The notes under the pieces were generated by a model that was not told the origin of the DNA, did no database searches, and saw nothing but the letters and a program-made list of their open reading frames with translations. A stretch of DNA of 53,541 bases from Sphingomonadales bacterium CG_4_10_14_3_um_filter_58_15 (GTDB lineage Bacteria; Pseudomonadota; Alphaproteobacteria; Sphingomonadales; Sphingomonadaceae). Of this stretch, positions 29,632 to 38,602 are shown piece by piece. Positions within the stretch are counted from its first letter, which is position 1; each line of letters opens with the position of its first letter. The stretch is taken from positions 1-53,541 of the forward strand of contig PFJE01000171.1 of NCBI GenBank assembly GCA_002783865.1, in the 5' to 3' direction. A program made the translations under genes and the position numbers.

Positions 29632-30594
29632 ATGACCGATATTTCCTCCATCGAAGCAGCGCTCGAAGGCGTTGCCAAAGGGCGTTTCAGCGCCGTAAAA
29701 TTCACACAAGGCCGGATCACTCTGGTGCTCAACGTCGGCGGTCTCGACGTGCGCGATCGCGGCCAGATCGAGATCGCGGTGAAAAGCAAGTTGCTCGAAT
29801 TGGACGGTGTCGAGACAGTCGATATCGCCATGACCGCCGAAAAGGTCGAGCGGCGTCTGATCGCGGTGGCCAGCGGCAAGGGCGGGGTTGGCAAGTCGAC
29901 ACTGTCCGCCAATCTGGCGATTGCGATGCAGCGGATGGGCCGCAAGGTCGGGATGGTGGATGCCGATATATATGGTCCGTCGCAGCCGCGCCTGCTGCAC
30001 TGCGAAGGCCAGCGACCGGAAGCCGAAGGCAAGCAGCTGATCCCGGTGCCGAATGATTATGATGTGCCGGTGTTGTCGATGGGCCATCTGGCGAAACCCG
30101 GACAGGCGATTGCCTGGCGCGGTCCGATGGCGGGCAAGGCGCTTGAACAATTGATCGACGCCCATTGGGGCGATGTCGAGGAACTGATCGTCGATATGCC
30201 GCCGGGCACCGGCGACGTGCAGCTTTCGATGATGCAGAATCACAAGCCGGTCGGCGCAGTGATCGTATCGACGCCACAGGATCTGGCGCTGATGGATGCG
30301 ACCCGGGCGGTGGACCTGTTCAATCAGGCGAAGATTCCAATCATCGGCATGGTCGAGAATATGGCGGGCTATCAATGTCCGCACTGTGGTGAGGTCAGCG
30401 ATCCGTTTGGTGCCGGCGGCGCCGAAGCCGCCGCGAAGACCATGGGCATGCCGTTTCTTGGCAGAATCCCGCTCGACATCGAAATCCGCAAGTCCAGCGA
30501 TGGCGGCACGCCGCCGGCCTGTACAGACGGGGTGCAGGGACAGGCGTTCCTTGATATTGCCAAAAAACTCGCGACATGGTTGGACAATCAATAG
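29632..30594 (+). CDS. apbC: Mrp/ApbC (NBP35-like) Fe-S cluster carrier ATPase
   Basis: VASGKGGVGKSTLSANLAIAM; GMVDADIYGPSQPRLL; YQCPHCGEVSDPFGAGG (CxxC). Confidence 0.95.
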   Translation: MTDISSIEAALEGVAKGRFSAVKFTQGRITLVLNVGGLDVRDRGQIEIAVKSKLLELDGVETVDIAMTAEKVERRLIAVASGKGGVGKSTLSANLAIAMQRMGRKVGMVDADIYGPSQPRLLHCEGQRPEAEGKQLIPVPNDYDVPVLSMGHLAKPGQAIAWRGPMAGKALEQLIDAHWGDVEELIVDMPPGTGDVQLSMMQNHKPVGAVIVSTPQDLALMDATRAVDLFNQAKIPIIGMVENMAGYQCPHCGEVSDPFGAGGAEAAAKTMGMPFLGRIPLDIEIRKSSDGGTPPACTDGVQGQAFLDIAKKLATWLDNQ

Positions 30595-30611
30595 TCGAAA
30601 GGAACGGCATC

Positions 30612-31049
30612 ATGCTGCTGGAAAGCGATCAGGATATAGCCGCATTGCTGACATCGACCAGGCGGATCGCCTTGGTCGGCGCGTCGGCCAAGCCCGGGCG
30701 GGCGAGCAACGAGATATTCCGCTTTCTGCTGGAGCAGGGCTATGATGTCGTGCCGGTCAATCCCCTTCTCGCCGGACAAACCTTGCACGGTGTCCCGGTC
30801 GTAGCCTCGCTAGAAGAAATTGAGGGTACCATCGATATGGTCGACATTTTCCGCAATAGCGCAGCCGCCGCAGATGCCGTCGACGAAGCCATTGCTGTGG
30901 GTGCCAAATCGGTCTGGATGCAGCTGGGTGTGATCAACGAAGCGGCGGCCCAGCGGGCGATTGCTGCGGGGTTGAAAGTCGTGATGGATCGTTGCCCAAA
31001 AATCGAAATGCCCCGTCTGGGCCTGCTAAAGAACGCCCATGGTGGCTGA
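30612..31049 (+). CDS. CoA-binding domain protein (YccU-like)
   Basis: RRIALVGASAKPGRASNEIFRFLLEQGYDVVPVNP; SVWMQLGVINEAA; VMDRCPKIE. Confidence 0.92.
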   Translation: MLLESDQDIAALLTSTRRIALVGASAKPGRASNEIFRFLLEQGYDVVPVNPLLAGQTLHGVPVVASLEEIEGTIDMVDIFRNSAAAADAVDEAIAVGAKSVWMQLGVINEAAAQRAIAAGLKVVMDRCPKIEMPRLGLLKNAHGG

Positions 31050-33327
31050 ACCGGACATCGATCAGCCTGATGATGCTCGCACTGGATTGAATCGCCGCAA
31101 ATTCCTGATTGGCGGTGGTGCGGTCGGCGGGCTTGTCGTCGCCTGGGCGCTTTGGCCGCGCAGCTATGAACCCAATGTCGCCGCCACCGAGAATGACCAG
31201 ATCTTTGGCGCTTTTCTCAAAATATCTGAAGATGGGCAGGTCACCGTGGTCGTGCCGCAAAGCGAAATGGGGCAGGGCGTCTACACTGTCCTCCCGCAAA
31301 TCCTGGCCGACGAACTGGGTGCCGACTGGCGCACGGTTGCGGTGGAACCGGCGCCGATCAACCCGCTGTACAGCAACGGTCTGCTGGCCGAGCAGTGGGC
31401 GGTTTCCCTTATGCCCGCCGGTGCCGAGAAATTGGCCGACAATGCTGCGGTCCGATGGATTGCGCAGAGTGTCGCGGTCCGCGAACAGTTTATAGTGACT
31501 GCCGATTCCACCTCAATCCCTGCTTTCGCGGGAAGTTTTCGGGAAGCGGGTGCGGCGGCGCGGGTTTTGCTGACCAAGGCTGCGGCTGCGAAATGGGATG
31601 TCGCCTGGGAAAGCTGCACGGTCGAAAATGGGATCATCTCGAGCGGGGAGAAGAAACTGCGGTTCGGCGAACTGATCCGCGATGCGGCCAATGAGACGCT
31701 GCCCGATCCGGTGCCGCTCCGACCGGCTGGTGCCGGCAAATTGATCGGGCAGGACGTCACGCGTCTCGACCTGCCCAGCAAACTGGATGGTTCCGCCAAT
31801 TTTGCCGGTGATATCCGCCTGCCGGACATGGTCTTTGCGGCGATAAGGCAAGGCCCGATTGGCGACACCAGGCTGAAATCGTTCAACCGCGCAGGGGCCA
31901 GCAAGATCACCGGCTTTATCGATGTGGTCCAACACGACAAATGGATCGCTGCGGTCGCAACCAACTGGTGGGCGGCCAATCGGGCGCTGGACAAAATGAG
32001 TCCGGTTTTCGAGACCAAGGGATTTCTCGCCGATAGCGACAAGATCGACGCCGCCTTGCGCGAGGCACTCGATGAGGGGTCGGGGACACGCTTTGTGACG
32101 CGCGGTGATACCAAAGGCCTGTTCGACAAGGATAATGGCTTTCAGGCGCGCTACCATGCCGATGCGGCATTGCATGCGCCGATTGAAACGCGAACGGCTA
32201 CGGCAGAATATAAGGATGGCGGTCTGGAACTGTGGATGGCCACGCAGGCACCGGTCGCAGCGGTCCAGGCAGCGGCGAGAATGCTCAACATCGCTCAGGA
32301 CCGGGTGACGCTATATCCGATGCTGAGCGGCGGATCTTTCGACCGCAATCTCGACAATGATATCGCTGGCCAGGTTGCCCTGATGGCAAAGCAAATGGGA
32401 CGCCCTGTGCAACTGGTCTGGTCCCGCGCCGAAGATTTGATGCACGATCATTACCGGGCCCCGAGCCAGGCCCGGCTGGATGCGGCCATGGCCAAGGCCG
32501 GGCGCATCACGGCGCTGCAGATCAAGATCGCCGCGCCGCCCTCCGCCCGCGAACAGGTCAAACGGCTGTTCGACGGCATGGACAATGTCGCAGCGATGCG
32601 CTCCTCGATCGGTGAAGCCGATATCAAGGCCGTCGCCGGACTCGAAGTGCCCTATGATATTCCCAATCTGACCGTCGATCATCACCCGGCTTTCGTGGGG
32701 GTACCGACCGGCAACTGGCGCAGCAACGCCCATAGCAGCAATGTTTTCTTTCTGGAATCGTTCATCGATGAGCTGGCAGCGAAGGCCGCGATCGAACCTT
32801 TGTCGTTCCGGATGCAGATGATGAACAACCAGCCGAGACTGGCGCGTTGCCTGACCGGTGTAGCCGCGATGGCCGGCTGGGATGGCGGGCTGGAACAAAG
32901 CGGTCAAGGGATCGCTTGTCACAGCATGCGCGGCGGCCATATTGCCGTTATCACAAGCGCCAGCCGGGGGGGAAGCGGCCTTGAAGTGCGTCGCATTTCG
33001 GCGACGGTCGATATCGGCCGGATCATCCATCCCGACATTGCCCGGCAGCAGATCGAAGGCGGCATAATCTTCGGACTGGCGATGGCATTGGGTAGTGCGA
33101 CCCGATTTGAGAAGGGGCTGCCAACGGCAAAGCGTCTGCGCGACCTGTCGCTGCCGCGGCTGGCTGAAATTCCGCCGATCCAGATCGAATTTATCAGAAG
33201 CGAGGAAGAGCCGGCAGGCTATGAAGAGCTTGGTGTGCCAGCGGTTGCGCCAGCGGTTGCCAATGCGCTATTCTCGGCAACCGGCGTCCGCCTTCGGCAA
33301 TTGCCACTTTTCGGGGAAGTATCATAA
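31039..33327 (+). CDS. Xanthine-dehydrogenase-family molybdopterin-binding subunit (isoquinoline 1-oxidoreductase beta-like)
   Basis: Tat-like LNRRKFLIGGGAVGGLVVAWALWP; VVVPQSEMGQGVYTVLPQILADEL; molybdenum-hydroxylase large-subunit features. Confidence 0.92.
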   Translation: MVAEPDIDQPDDARTGLNRRKFLIGGGAVGGLVVAWALWPRSYEPNVAATENDQIFGAFLKISEDGQVTVVVPQSEMGQGVYTVLPQILADELGADWRTVAVEPAPINPLYSNGLLAEQWAVSLMPAGAEKLADNAAVRWIAQSVAVREQFIVTADSTSIPAFAGSFREAGAAARVLLTKAAAAKWDVAWESCTVENGIISSGEKKLRFGELIRDAANETLPDPVPLRPAGAGKLIGQDVTRLDLPSKLDGSANFAGDIRLPDMVFAAIRQGPIGDTRLKSFNRAGASKITGFIDVVQHDKWIAAVATNWWAANRALDKMSPVFETKGFLADSDKIDAALREALDEGSGTRFVTRGDTKGLFDKDNGFQARYHADAALHAPIETRTATAEYKDGGLELWMATQAPVAAVQAAARMLNIAQDRVTLYPMLSGGSFDRNLDNDIAGQVALMAKQMGRPVQLVWSRAEDLMHDHYRAPSQARLDAAMAKAGRITALQIKIAAPPSAREQVKRLFDGMDNVAAMRSSIGEADIKAVAGLEVPYDIPNLTVDHHPAFVGVPTGNWRSNAHSSNVFFLESFIDELAAKAAIEPLSFRMQMMNNQPRLARCLTGVAAMAGWDGGLEQSGQGIACHSMRGGHIAVITSASRGGSGLEVRRISATVDIGRIIHPDIARQQIEGGIIFGLAMALGSATRFEKGLPTAKRLRDLSLPRLAEIPPIQIEFIRSEEEPAGYEELGVPAVAPAVANALFSATGVRLRQLPLFGEVS

Positions 33328-33330
33328 GTC

Positions 33331-34338
33331 ATGCGTGAAACGGGACCATTGCCAACCGATCATCCGCCGGTGGCGGCGAAGAAGATCGGCGTCTTGCTGG
33401 TCAATCTGGGCACACCCGATGCGCCGGACAAGCAAGCCGTAAAACGCTATCTCAAGGAGTTTCTGTCGGACAAGCGGGTGGTCGAGATTCCCTCAATCAT
33501 CTGGCAGCCGCTATTGCGCGGCGTCATTCTCAACACACGACCGGCAAAATCCGCCGAAGCCTATAGCCTGGTCTGGACCGAAGACGGGTCGCCGCTGGCA
33601 TTCTACACCCGCAAACAGGCGGAAAAGCTTGCCGATACAATTGATGGCGTGATGGTCGACTGGGCGATGCGCTACGGCAATCCAAGCATCAAGAGCCGGC
33701 TGGATGTGATGAAAGCCGCCGGATGCGACCGCATCTTGATCGCGCCGCTCTATCCGCAATATAGCGGTGCCACCACCGCCAGCGTCCATGATGCGGTGTT
33801 CGACGCGATTGCCGCGATGCGCTGGCAACCGGCGATCCGGCTGCTCCCGGCCTATCATGATGACCCCGCCTATATCGATGCGCTGGCCATCAGCCTGGAG
33901 CGCGACATTGCCGCGCTGGATTTTGAGCCGGATGCGATCGTCGCCAGTTTTCACGGCATGCCGCAACGCACGCTGGAACTGGGCGATCCCTATCACTGCC
34001 ACTGTCAAAAGACCGCTCGCCTGCTCTCCGAGAGGATGGGCAAGGAACTGGTCGTGGCATTCCAGTCGCGCTTTGGCCGGGCGAAATGGCTGGGCCCGCC
34101 AACCGACGAAGTGCTGGAGGCGCTGCCGGGGCAGGGAAAGAAGAATATCGCGATATTTGCACCGGGATTTTCAAGTGACTGTCTGGAAACCTGCGAGGAA
34201 CTGGCGATCAGGGGCAAGGAACAGTTTGAAGCCGGCGGCGGCGAAAAATTTGCCTATCTCCCCTGCCTGAATGACAGTGATATCAGCATCGCTATGCTGG
34301 ACAAGCTGATACGGCGGGAATTGTCCGGGTGGATCTAG
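33331..34338 (+). CDS. hemH: Ferrochelatase
   Basis: GVLLVNLGTPDAPDKQAVKRYLKEFLSDKRVVEIP; ILIAPLYPQYSGATTAS; SFHGMPQRTLELGDPYHCHC. Confidence 0.96.
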   Translation: MRETGPLPTDHPPVAAKKIGVLLVNLGTPDAPDKQAVKRYLKEFLSDKRVVEIPSIIWQPLLRGVILNTRPAKSAEAYSLVWTEDGSPLAFYTRKQAEKLADTIDGVMVDWAMRYGNPSIKSRLDVMKAAGCDRILIAPLYPQYSGATTASVHDAVFDAIAAMRWQPAIRLLPAYHDDPAYIDALAISLERDIAALDFEPDAIVASFHGMPQRTLELGDPYHCHCQKTARLLSERMGKELVVAFQSRFGRAKWLGPPTDEVLEALPGQGKKNIAIFAPGFSSDCLETCEELAIRGKEQFEAGGGEKFAYLPCLNDSDISIAMLDKLIRRELSGWI

Positions 34339-34592
34339 AACGTTCCGAAATCTTTCACCCGCCGGTCAAGCGCAGCATCACGATTGCCGGGCATCAAACA
34401 TCGATTTCGCTTGAGCCTTTGTTCTGGGAAATGCTGAAAACCGCCTCGGATCGTCGCGGGCTGCCGCTCAACGCATTGGTCGCCCGGATAGACGTCGAGC
34501 GGATCGCCGCGGCCCGGCCGCCGGGCCTCGCGACCGCTATCCGCCTGTGGCTCGCCAATGATATGCTTGGAAAAACCGCTCAAGCCGACTAA
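34329..34592 (+). CDS. Ribbon-helix-helix domain protein
   Basis: KRSITIAGHQTSISLEPLFWEMLKTASDRRGLPLNALVARID; overlaps the hemH stop. Confidence 0.8.
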   Translation: MDLERSEIFHPPVKRSITIAGHQTSISLEPLFWEMLKTASDRRGLPLNALVARIDVERIAAARPPGLATAIRLWLANDMLGKTAQAD

Positions 34593-34601
34593 GGGACGCC
34601 C

Positions 34602-34979
34602 ATGAACGCTACCCTTCTTGTCATGGCAGGCGGTGCGATGGGTGCGGCGGGACGCTATCATCTCGGCCGACTTGTCTTTCACCTTGCTCCTGTGGGTTAC
34701 CCCATTGGAACCTTGCTGGCCAACATGACCGGCGGCCTTCTTATGGGTGTGCTGGCCGGTGTGCTGGCCCGCAGCAATTTTGTCGATGAGCCGTGGCGGC
34801 TGTTGCTTGGCGTTGGCCTGCTTGGTGGTTTTACAACTTTTTCGGCCTTTAGTTTGGAAGTTCTCAATATGATCGAGCGCAGTGAATGGGGCATCGCAAT
34901 CTTATATGCCTTGGTCTCCGTCGTCGGTTCCGTGCTGGCCGTGTTTGCCGGCCTGATGGCAGTGAGGGCACTGGCATGA
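34602..34979 (+). CDS. crcB: Fluoride efflux transporter CrcB
   Basis: GGAMGAAGRYHLGRL; PIGTLLANMTGGLLMG; GLLGGFTTFSAFSLEV. Confidence 0.95.
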   Translation: MNATLLVMAGGAMGAAGRYHLGRLVFHLAPVGYPIGTLLANMTGGLLMGVLAGVLARSNFVDEPWRLLLGVGLLGGFTTFSAFSLEVLNMIERSEWGIAILYALVSVVGSVLAVFAGLMAVRALA

Positions 34980-36265
34980 GCGGCTTTGATCCCACCGCCG
35001 AAAGCGGCTCCGAGGAAGAAACGCCGCAGGGCTCGACCAAAGAACAGATGCAGACGCTGAAGACGCTGGATGTCCGGCAATTCACGGTTTCTGCCGATGA
35101 CGACGATATCCGGGTCGATCGCTGGTTCAAGCGGCACATGGACGACGTGCCGTTCAACATCGTTTCGCGCTGGGCGCGGACCGGGCAATTGCGGGTCGAT
35201 GGCAAAAGAGTGGCGCCGGGCGATCGCTTGCAGGCCGGGCAGGTATTGCGGGTGCCCCCGCAGGAAATCGAACGGCCGGGGCGCGTTGCCAAAGCCAAGA
35301 CCGATCTGTCGCAGGACCAGATCGATTTTGCCCGGGAACTGGTCATTCACAAGGACAAATCGGCGATTGTCGTCAACAAGCCTCCCGGACTGGCAACACA
35401 GGGCGGCAGCAAGACCACGACCCATCTTGATGGCCTGCTCGACGCGCTGACCTTTGATGCCAAGTCACGACCCAAGCTGGTCCACCGGCTCGACAAGGAT
35501 ACCAGCGGGGTGATCCTGCTGGCGCGCTCACCGGGGGCTGCGGCCTTTTTCTCCAAACGTTTTTCCGGTCGCGATGTCCGCAAAGTTTACTGGGCGCTCG
35601 TCATGGGCGTGCCGGAAATCGCCGATGGCGTCATCGACTTGCCGCTGTCCAAGCAACCGGGCTCCGGCGGCGAAAAAATGCACGTCGATGAAGAGAATGG
35701 CCAATCGGCAAAATCGCGCTACCGGATCATCGAACGGGCGGGCAACCGCGCCTGCTGGGTTGAATTGCAGCCGCATACCGGGCGTACGCATCAGCTGCGT
35801 GTGCATATGGCGGCGATCGGCCATCCGATTGTCGGTGACGGCAAATATGGCGGCAAGGATGCGTTTCTGACCGGCACGATCAGTCGCAAGATGCATTTGC
35901 ACGCAAGGCGTCTGCGGATCGAGCATCCCGACGGCCACAATCTTGACGTGACCGCGGATCTGCCGACCCATTTTGCCGAATCCATCGATAATCTCGGGCT
36001 CGACCTGATTCTGGGCGACCTGCCGCTCGACGAGAAGAAGCCGGGCGGAAAATTGGTGCGGAAACAGCAGGCCAAGGCGCATGCCAAGATGATTCGCAAG
36101 GACAAGCGCGGCGAGCGCCGTGGTCGCGGCGAGATTGATGGCAAGCCGGTGAAGGCGGGCAAGCCGACCAAGCGGGAACGGCCCAATGCCGGCAAGGCAA
36201 CCCACAAGAAAAACATGCCGCACAAGGCCAAGGTCAAGCAGGCGCTGCGCAAGAAGCCCAAATAA
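34976..36265 (+). CDS. RluA-family (RluC/D-like) 23S rRNA pseudouridine synthase with basic C-terminal tail
   Basis: S4-like region; LVHRLDKDTSGVILLARS; HTGRTHQLRVHMAAIGHPIVGDGKYGG; ATGA overlap with crcB. ORF track start 34886 is an extension. Confidence 0.93.
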   Translation: MSGFDPTAESGSEEETPQGSTKEQMQTLKTLDVRQFTVSADDDDIRVDRWFKRHMDDVPFNIVSRWARTGQLRVDGKRVAPGDRLQAGQVLRVPPQEIERPGRVAKAKTDLSQDQIDFARELVIHKDKSAIVVNKPPGLATQGGSKTTTHLDGLLDALTFDAKSRPKLVHRLDKDTSGVILLARSPGAAAFFSKRFSGRDVRKVYWALVMGVPEIADGVIDLPLSKQPGSGGEKMHVDEENGQSAKSRYRIIERAGNRACWVELQPHTGRTHQLRVHMAAIGHPIVGDGKYGGKDAFLTGTISRKMHLHARRLRIEHPDGHNLDVTADLPTHFAESIDNLGLDLILGDLPLDEKKPGGKLVRKQQAKAHAKMIRKDKRGERRGRGEIDGKPVKAGKPTKRERPNAGKATHKKNMPHKAKVKQALRKKPK

Positions 36266-36900
36266 TGCATCCCAATCCCGCCTTTCGCTGGCCCAAATCT
36301 GCCAATGATCATCATGACGCGGACGAGCGGGCTGCGCTCGAGGCAATGATTGCCGAAATCGGGTTCGGAATGGTGTTTGCCGAGACGCCGGATGGACCGC
36401 GCGTTGCCCATGTGCCGCTATTCTCGACCGGCGACGGCGCGCTGCAATTTCATTTGTCGCGCGGCAACGCGTTGACCAGGCATATTGCCACCAAGACGGC
36501 ACTGTGCGTGATCAATGGCCCCGACGCCTATATCAGCCCCGACTGGTATGGCCTCGACGATCAGGTTCCGACATGGAATTATCTGACCCTGGAATTGGAA
36601 GGCAAGGTTCGCCAGATGGCGCGTGAGGGCCTGATTGGCCTGCTGGATGATGTGACGGCACAGAACGAAGCGAAGCTGCTGCCCAAAACGCTTTGGCATC
36701 GGGCCAAGATGGATGCGTCAAAGTTTGACAAGATGGTCGACGCAATTGTCGGCTTCGAGATGGAAATATTGGCTTGGCGTCCCACCGCCAAGCTCGGCCA
36801 GAACAAACCAGCCGCCGCCCGCAAACAAGCCGCAGCTGCGCTTGATGCCACGGGTCGCCGCGCGATGGCCCATATGATGCAGGAGTTCGGAGAGATATGA
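36265..36900 (+). CDS. PaiB-type FMN-binding negative transcriptional regulator
   Basis: MHPNPAFRWP; ALQFHLSRGNALTRHI; VINGPDAYISPDWYGLDDQVPTWNYLTLELEGKVR. Confidence 0.92.
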   Translation: MHPNPAFRWPKSANDHHDADERAALEAMIAEIGFGMVFAETPDGPRVAHVPLFSTGDGALQFHLSRGNALTRHIATKTALCVINGPDAYISPDWYGLDDQVPTWNYLTLELEGKVRQMAREGLIGLLDDVTAQNEAKLLPKTLWHRAKMDASKFDKMVDAIVGFEMEILAWRPTAKLGQNKPAAARKQAAAALDATGRRAMAHMMQEFGEI

Positions 36901-37553
36901 CCAACAAGCTTGCCCTGTTCGATTGCGACGGCACAATGGTCGATAGTCAGGCCAATATCTGCGCCTCGATGGATCAGGCGTTTGAAAAGCACGGGCTGGT
37001 TGCGCCCGATCATCATCTGGTGCGGCGGATCGTCGGCCTCAGCCTGATCGAGGCCGTCTCGCAATTGCTGCCCGAAGGGGATGCCGAGACTGTTGCTGCG
37101 GTGACCCAATCCTACAAGGATGGTTTCTTCGAATTACGCGAAGCGGGCGGAGTGCACGAGCCACTCTACGACGGACTGCTCGAGACACTGGAACAATTGG
37201 AAGCATCTGGCTGGGTTCTGGGTGTGGCCACCGGCAAGTCGGATCGCGGTCTCCGCCATGTGCTGGAAACCCATGGTCTTGGTAATCGCTTTGTCACGCT
37301 GCAGACGGCAGACCGGCACCCATCGAAGCCGCATCCGGCGATGGTCGAACTGGCGATGGCCGAAGCGGGAGCGGCGCCGGAAACCACGGCGATGATTGGC
37401 GATACCAGCTTCGATATGGCGATGGCGGTCAACGCCAAAGTGCGCGCCGTGGGGGTCGACTGGGGCTATCATGACGAGCATGAACTGATCGCTGCCGGAG
37501 CCGAAATCGTTGCGGCGACGATGGCCGACCTGAACGGAATATTGAACCGATGA
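36897..37553 (+). CDS. HAD-IA family hydrolase (phosphoglycolate phosphatase-like)
   Basis: LALFDCDGTMVDS; GVATGKSDRGL; MIGDTSFDMAMAVNA. Confidence 0.93.
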   Translation: MTNKLALFDCDGTMVDSQANICASMDQAFEKHGLVAPDHHLVRRIVGLSLIEAVSQLLPEGDAETVAAVTQSYKDGFFELREAGGVHEPLYDGLLETLEQLEASGWVLGVATGKSDRGLRHVLETHGLGNRFVTLQTADRHPSKPHPAMVELAMAEAGAAPETTAMIGDTSFDMAMAVNAKVRAVGVDWGYHDEHELIAAGAEIVAATMADLNGILNR

Positions 37554-37852
37554 CCGAGCCGATTGAAGAACAACTCGAATATGTGCCCGACCCGGTGAAA
37601 GAAAAGCAGGCCAAGGCGGTTCATTTCACCGTCAGTATGATCCGCCTGCTCGGTGTCGTACTGGTCATGCTGGGACTTGCCATCGTGCTCGACCGCTTGC
37701 CCCCGGTTCCGCCGCCCGCTGGCTATGTGCTGATTGCGCTCGGGCTGGCACAAATGTGGGTCGCACCGGTCTGGATCATCCGCAAATATATTCGGGCCCG
37801 GGTGGCAGAAGAAGAAATCGCCAAGACGGCAGCCGGCAGGGACGCGCCGTGA
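37550..37852 (+). CDS. Small two-TM membrane protein of unknown function
   Basis: 100 aa; two hydrophobic helices; start overlaps the HAD gene stop. Confidence 0.75.
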   Translation: MTEPIEEQLEYVPDPVKEKQAKAVHFTVSMIRLLGVVLVMLGLAIVLDRLPPVPPPAGYVLIALGLAQMWVAPVWIIRKYIRARVAEEEIAKTAAGRDAP

Positions 37853-38547
37853 AGCGATTCTATAAGGACGTATCGGTATCGCCGGTCGGCGACGCATTCG
37901 CCATCTTGCTCGACGGGCGTCCGATGAAAACGCCGCAGCGCAATGCGCTGGCGGTTCCGGTATCTGCTCTGGCCGATGCGATTGCCGCGGAATGGGCGGC
38001 GCAAGGTGACAATATCATACCCGCGTCGATGCCATTGACCGCACTGGCGCAAGGCGCGCTGGATCAGGTCGACAACGAGCGGGACCGGATTGTCGGCCGG
38101 ATCGCCGCCTTTGCCGACAGCGACATGCTCTATTATCGCGCAGACGAGGGCCAGCAGGCGCTGATCGATCATCAGGCAAAGCATTGGGACCCGCTGCTGG
38201 ACTGGGCGCGGCAACATTATGACGTCGGTTTCAATCTGGTCTACGGGATCCGATATGAAGCGCAGCCGCAAGAAACGATCGAGCGCCTGGCCGCGACGGT
38301 TGAGGCGCAGGATGATTTTACCGTGGCCGCGATGCTGTCGCTTGTCGGCCTGTCCGGCTCGCTGATCGCGACGCTGGGTCTGGTTGAACAGACGCACGAT
38401 ACCGAAACGCTGTGGCCGTTGGTCAATCTGGAGGAGCTTTGGCAGGAACAGCAGTGGGGCCGCGATGATCAGGCGTTTGCGGCGCGAGAGATCAAACGTG
38501 CCGAGTTCGAGGCGGCGGCCCGTTTTCTCGACCTGGCCCGCCGTTAG
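37849..38547 (+). CDS. ATP12-family F1-ATPase assembly chaperone
   Basis: GTG start; VKRFYKDVSVSPVGDAFAILLDGRPMKTPQRNALAVP; PASMPLTALAQGALDQV. Confidence 0.93.
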   Translation: MKRFYKDVSVSPVGDAFAILLDGRPMKTPQRNALAVPVSALADAIAAEWAAQGDNIIPASMPLTALAQGALDQVDNERDRIVGRIAAFADSDMLYYRADEGQQALIDHQAKHWDPLLDWARQHYDVGFNLVYGIRYEAQPQETIERLAATVEAQDDFTVAAMLSLVGLSGSLIATLGLVEQTHDTETLWPLVNLEELWQEQQWGRDDQAFAAREIKRAEFEAAARFLDLARR

Positions 38548-38569
38548 TTTTTCCCTTTGTCAGTATTTT

Positions 38570-38595
38570 CCGTTACAGGGCTGAAACTGTAACGG
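38570..38595. promoter_or_regulatory. Perfect 9-bp inverted repeat just upstream of amn
   Basis: CCGTTACAG (38570-38578), 8-nt loop, CTGTAACGG (38587-38595); second arm overlaps the Shine-Dalgarno region (ACGGAG) before ATG 38603. Confidence 0.6.
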
Positions 38596-38602
38596 AGACT
38601 GC

